Source: Oscillospiraceae bacterium (GTDB taxonomy: Bacteria; Bacillota; Clostridia; Oscillospirales; Ruminococcaceae). Taken from it: a stretch of 7,186 nt of DNA. The first letter of the stretch is position 1, and the number at the start of each line of letters is the position of its first letter. Positions 5,763 to 7,186 of the stretch are shown piece after piece. The DNA lies in assembly GCA_017396055.1 (NCBI GenBank), contig JAFQND010000216.1:1-7186 (forward strand), written 5' to 3'. The notes below the pieces were generated by a model. That model was not told where the DNA came from. It saw nothing but the letters and a program-made list of their open reading frames with translations, and did not search any database. The position numbers and the translations under genes were made by a program.

Positions 5763-7186
5763 TGGCAAGAAATAAATACGATACCGACGAAGTGTTGACC
5801 TCGTCGTTTAATATCCAGCATTTTGGCCGCGCCATCATCTATGCCAAGAGACATGCCAAGCTGATCATCATTGCACTGATCTGCAGCATTGTCGGTACGC
5901 TTTCCTCGCTGCTCTACCCCATGATCCTGGAGCATGCCTTCAACGTGACCATCCCCGAGAAGAATGTAAAGCAGCTGATCCTGCTGACGTTCCTCACCAT
6001 TGCGACCATTCTTGTTTCCATCGCCATGACGACGGTACGTTCCCGTCTGATGGCCATCGTGGGACAGAAGATCGTTTACGAGATGAGAAGAGATCTGTTC
6101 GAGCATCTGCAGAAGCTTCCCTTCCAGTATTACGATGACCGCCCTCAGGGCAAGATCCTGACCCGTGTTATCCATTATGTCAACAACGTATCGGATATGC
6201 TTTCCAACGGCATCATCAACTTTATCCTGGACCTTCTGAACCTGATCTTCATCGGCTTCTTCATGTTCACGATGAGCAAGCCGCTGGCTCTGATCGTTAT
6301 TGCGGGCACCCCCATCTTTATCGCACTGATCTTCACCATCAAGCCCGCACAGCGCAAGGCATGGCAGCTGGTTTCCAACAAGGGCTCCAACCTGAATGCC
6401 TACACCCAGGAATCCATCGACGGCGCGAAGCTGAATCAGCTCTTTGTCCGTGAAGACGAGAATGCCGTCATTTATGACCGTCTGAACCATGAGTACCGCA
6501 GCCGCTGGATCAAGGCTCTGTACATCTCCAACACCGTCTGGTTCACCGTTGAAAACCTGTCCGTCTGGACGCTGGGCGCCATGTATCTGGTGGGTATTCT
6601 GCTGGTTAATCCCGCTGTTCCCTTCGGTACCATCATCGCTATGTCCAACTATGCCGGACGTTTCTGGGAACCTCTTCTGAACCTGTCCAACCTGTACAAC
6701 TCCGTCATCAACTCGATCGCCTATCTGGAGCGTATCTTTGAAATGATGGATGAGCCCGTCGTGGTCGACGACTGTGAAGGCGCCACGGAGCTGCCTCCCA
6801 TCGAGGGCGGCGTCACCTTTGATGATGTTACCTTCGCCTATGTTCCCGGCACCAACATTCTGGAGAACCTCTCCTTTGAGGTCAAGCCCGGTGAGAGCAT
6901 CGCTCTGGTCGGTCCTACCGGCGCGGGCAAGACCACCGTTGTCAATCTGATCTCCCGCTTCTATAATCTGAGCGGCGGACGGGTACTGATCGACGGACAC
7001 GACATTTCCAAAGTTACCCTGCACTCTCTCCGTTCCCAGATGGGTATCATGCTGCAGGACAGCTTCATCTTCTCCGGCACCATCGCGGACAATATTCGTT
7101 ACGGCCGTCTGGATGCTCCGATGGAGGATGTCCGCAAAGCATGCCGCACCGTCTGTGCAGATGAGTTCATCATGGATATGCCGGAC
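5762..7186 (+). CDS. Heterodimeric ABC exporter, second subunit (3' end outside window)
   Basis: 475 codons are present and the frame is open at the right edge. Residues 1-320 form the membrane domain, with hydrophobic stretches near 33-54, 71-92, 150-171, 174-193, 255-283 and 286-305; the ATPase domain starts near 350. Seen: A-loop Tyr360, Walker A GPTGAGKT (384-391), and the Q-loop at Q432 in MLQDSFIFSGT. The window stops before the signature, Walker B and switch His; a typical protein of this kind would have about 110-130 more residues. Unlike its partner it keeps the A-loop aromatic residue. The start overlaps the stop of the first gene by one base, fitting equal production of both halves. 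By analogy with TM288 or BmrD, this subunit should carry the intact catalytic Glu and His, but that is inference. Confidence 0.94.
   Translation, partial: MARNKYDTDEVLTSSFNIQHFGRAIIYAKRHAKLIIIALICSIVGTLSSLLYPMILEHAFNVTIPEKNVKQLILLTFLTIATILVSIAMTTVRSRLMAIVGQKIVYEMRRDLFEHLQKLPFQYYDDRPQGKILTRVIHYVNNVSDMLSNGIINFILDLLNLIFIGFFMFTMSKPLALIVIAGTPIFIALIFTIKPAQRKAWQLVSNKGSNLNAYTQESIDGAKLNQLFVREDENAVIYDRLNHEYRSRWIKALYISNTVWFTVENLSVWTLGAMYLVGILLVNPAVPFGTIIAMSNYAGRFWEPLLNLSNLYNSVINSIAYLERIFEMMDEPVVVDDCEGATELPPIEGGVTFDDVTFAYVPGTNILENLSFEVKPGESIALVGPTGAGKTTVVNLISRFYNLSGGRVLIDGHDISKVTLHSLRSQMGIMLQDSFIFSGTIADNIRYGRLDAPMEDVRKACRTVCADEFIMDMPD

Noticed and set aside
3972..5768. 598-codon open frame on the minus strand opposite the first ABC gene
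   Set aside because: In-register shadow of a gene with full ABC motifs. Its stop corresponds to a TTA codon at 3972, upstream of the true ABC start at 3999.
5693..7024. 443-codon open frame on the minus strand opposite the second ABC gene
   Set aside because: In-register shadow; its product is a low-complexity mix rich in Asp, Gly and Gln with no recognisable domain.

Overview
The window is an ordinary chromosomal stretch, most likely from a gut-type Firmicute of class Clostridia (Oscillospiraceae/Ruminococcaceae-like). The reasons are strong Shine-Dalgarno sites ahead of every gene, sigma-A-type promoters with AT-rich -10 boxes in a moderately GC-rich genome, a DUF2508 (YaaL-like) protein typical of Firmicutes, and plant-glycan-type glycosidases without signal peptides. 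No RNA genes, insertion sequences, phage genes, CRISPR arrays or long repeats were seen.

Minus-strand block (1-3763), in order of transcription from right to left: a small DUF2508 protein (3485-3763); a divergent GH36-like alpha-galactosidase (1674-3419); a membrane-anchored XRE-family regulator (895-1575); and the N-terminal 267 codons of a GH78 alpha-L-rhamnosidase-like enzyme that runs off the left edge (1-801). Each gene has its own recognisable promoter. Terminator-like hairpins lie after the GH36 gene and after the regulator, so this looks like a row of single-gene units rather than one operon. The gaps between them are 65 to 98 bases and are largely filled by these signals.

Plus-strand block (3999-7186): after a 235-base divergent promoter region comes a two-gene operon for a heterodimeric ABC exporter. 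The first subunit is complete (587 aa) and its stop overlaps the start of the second (TGATG). The second runs off the right edge after its Q-loop. The first subunit has a degenerate ATPase site (Asp for the catalytic Glu, Gln for the switch His), the hallmark of asymmetric exporters such as TM287/288 and BmrCD.

Functional reading: the two glycosidases appear cytoplasmic and would trim imported alpha-galactosides and rhamnosides; the intervening regulator could respond to an envelope signal, but its target is unknown. The exporter is a separate unit, probably for drugs, lipids or peptides. I found no convincing new system. The items most worth a second look are the divergent GH36-like active site, the one-TM regulator with an unassigned outer domain, and the degenerate ABC site.
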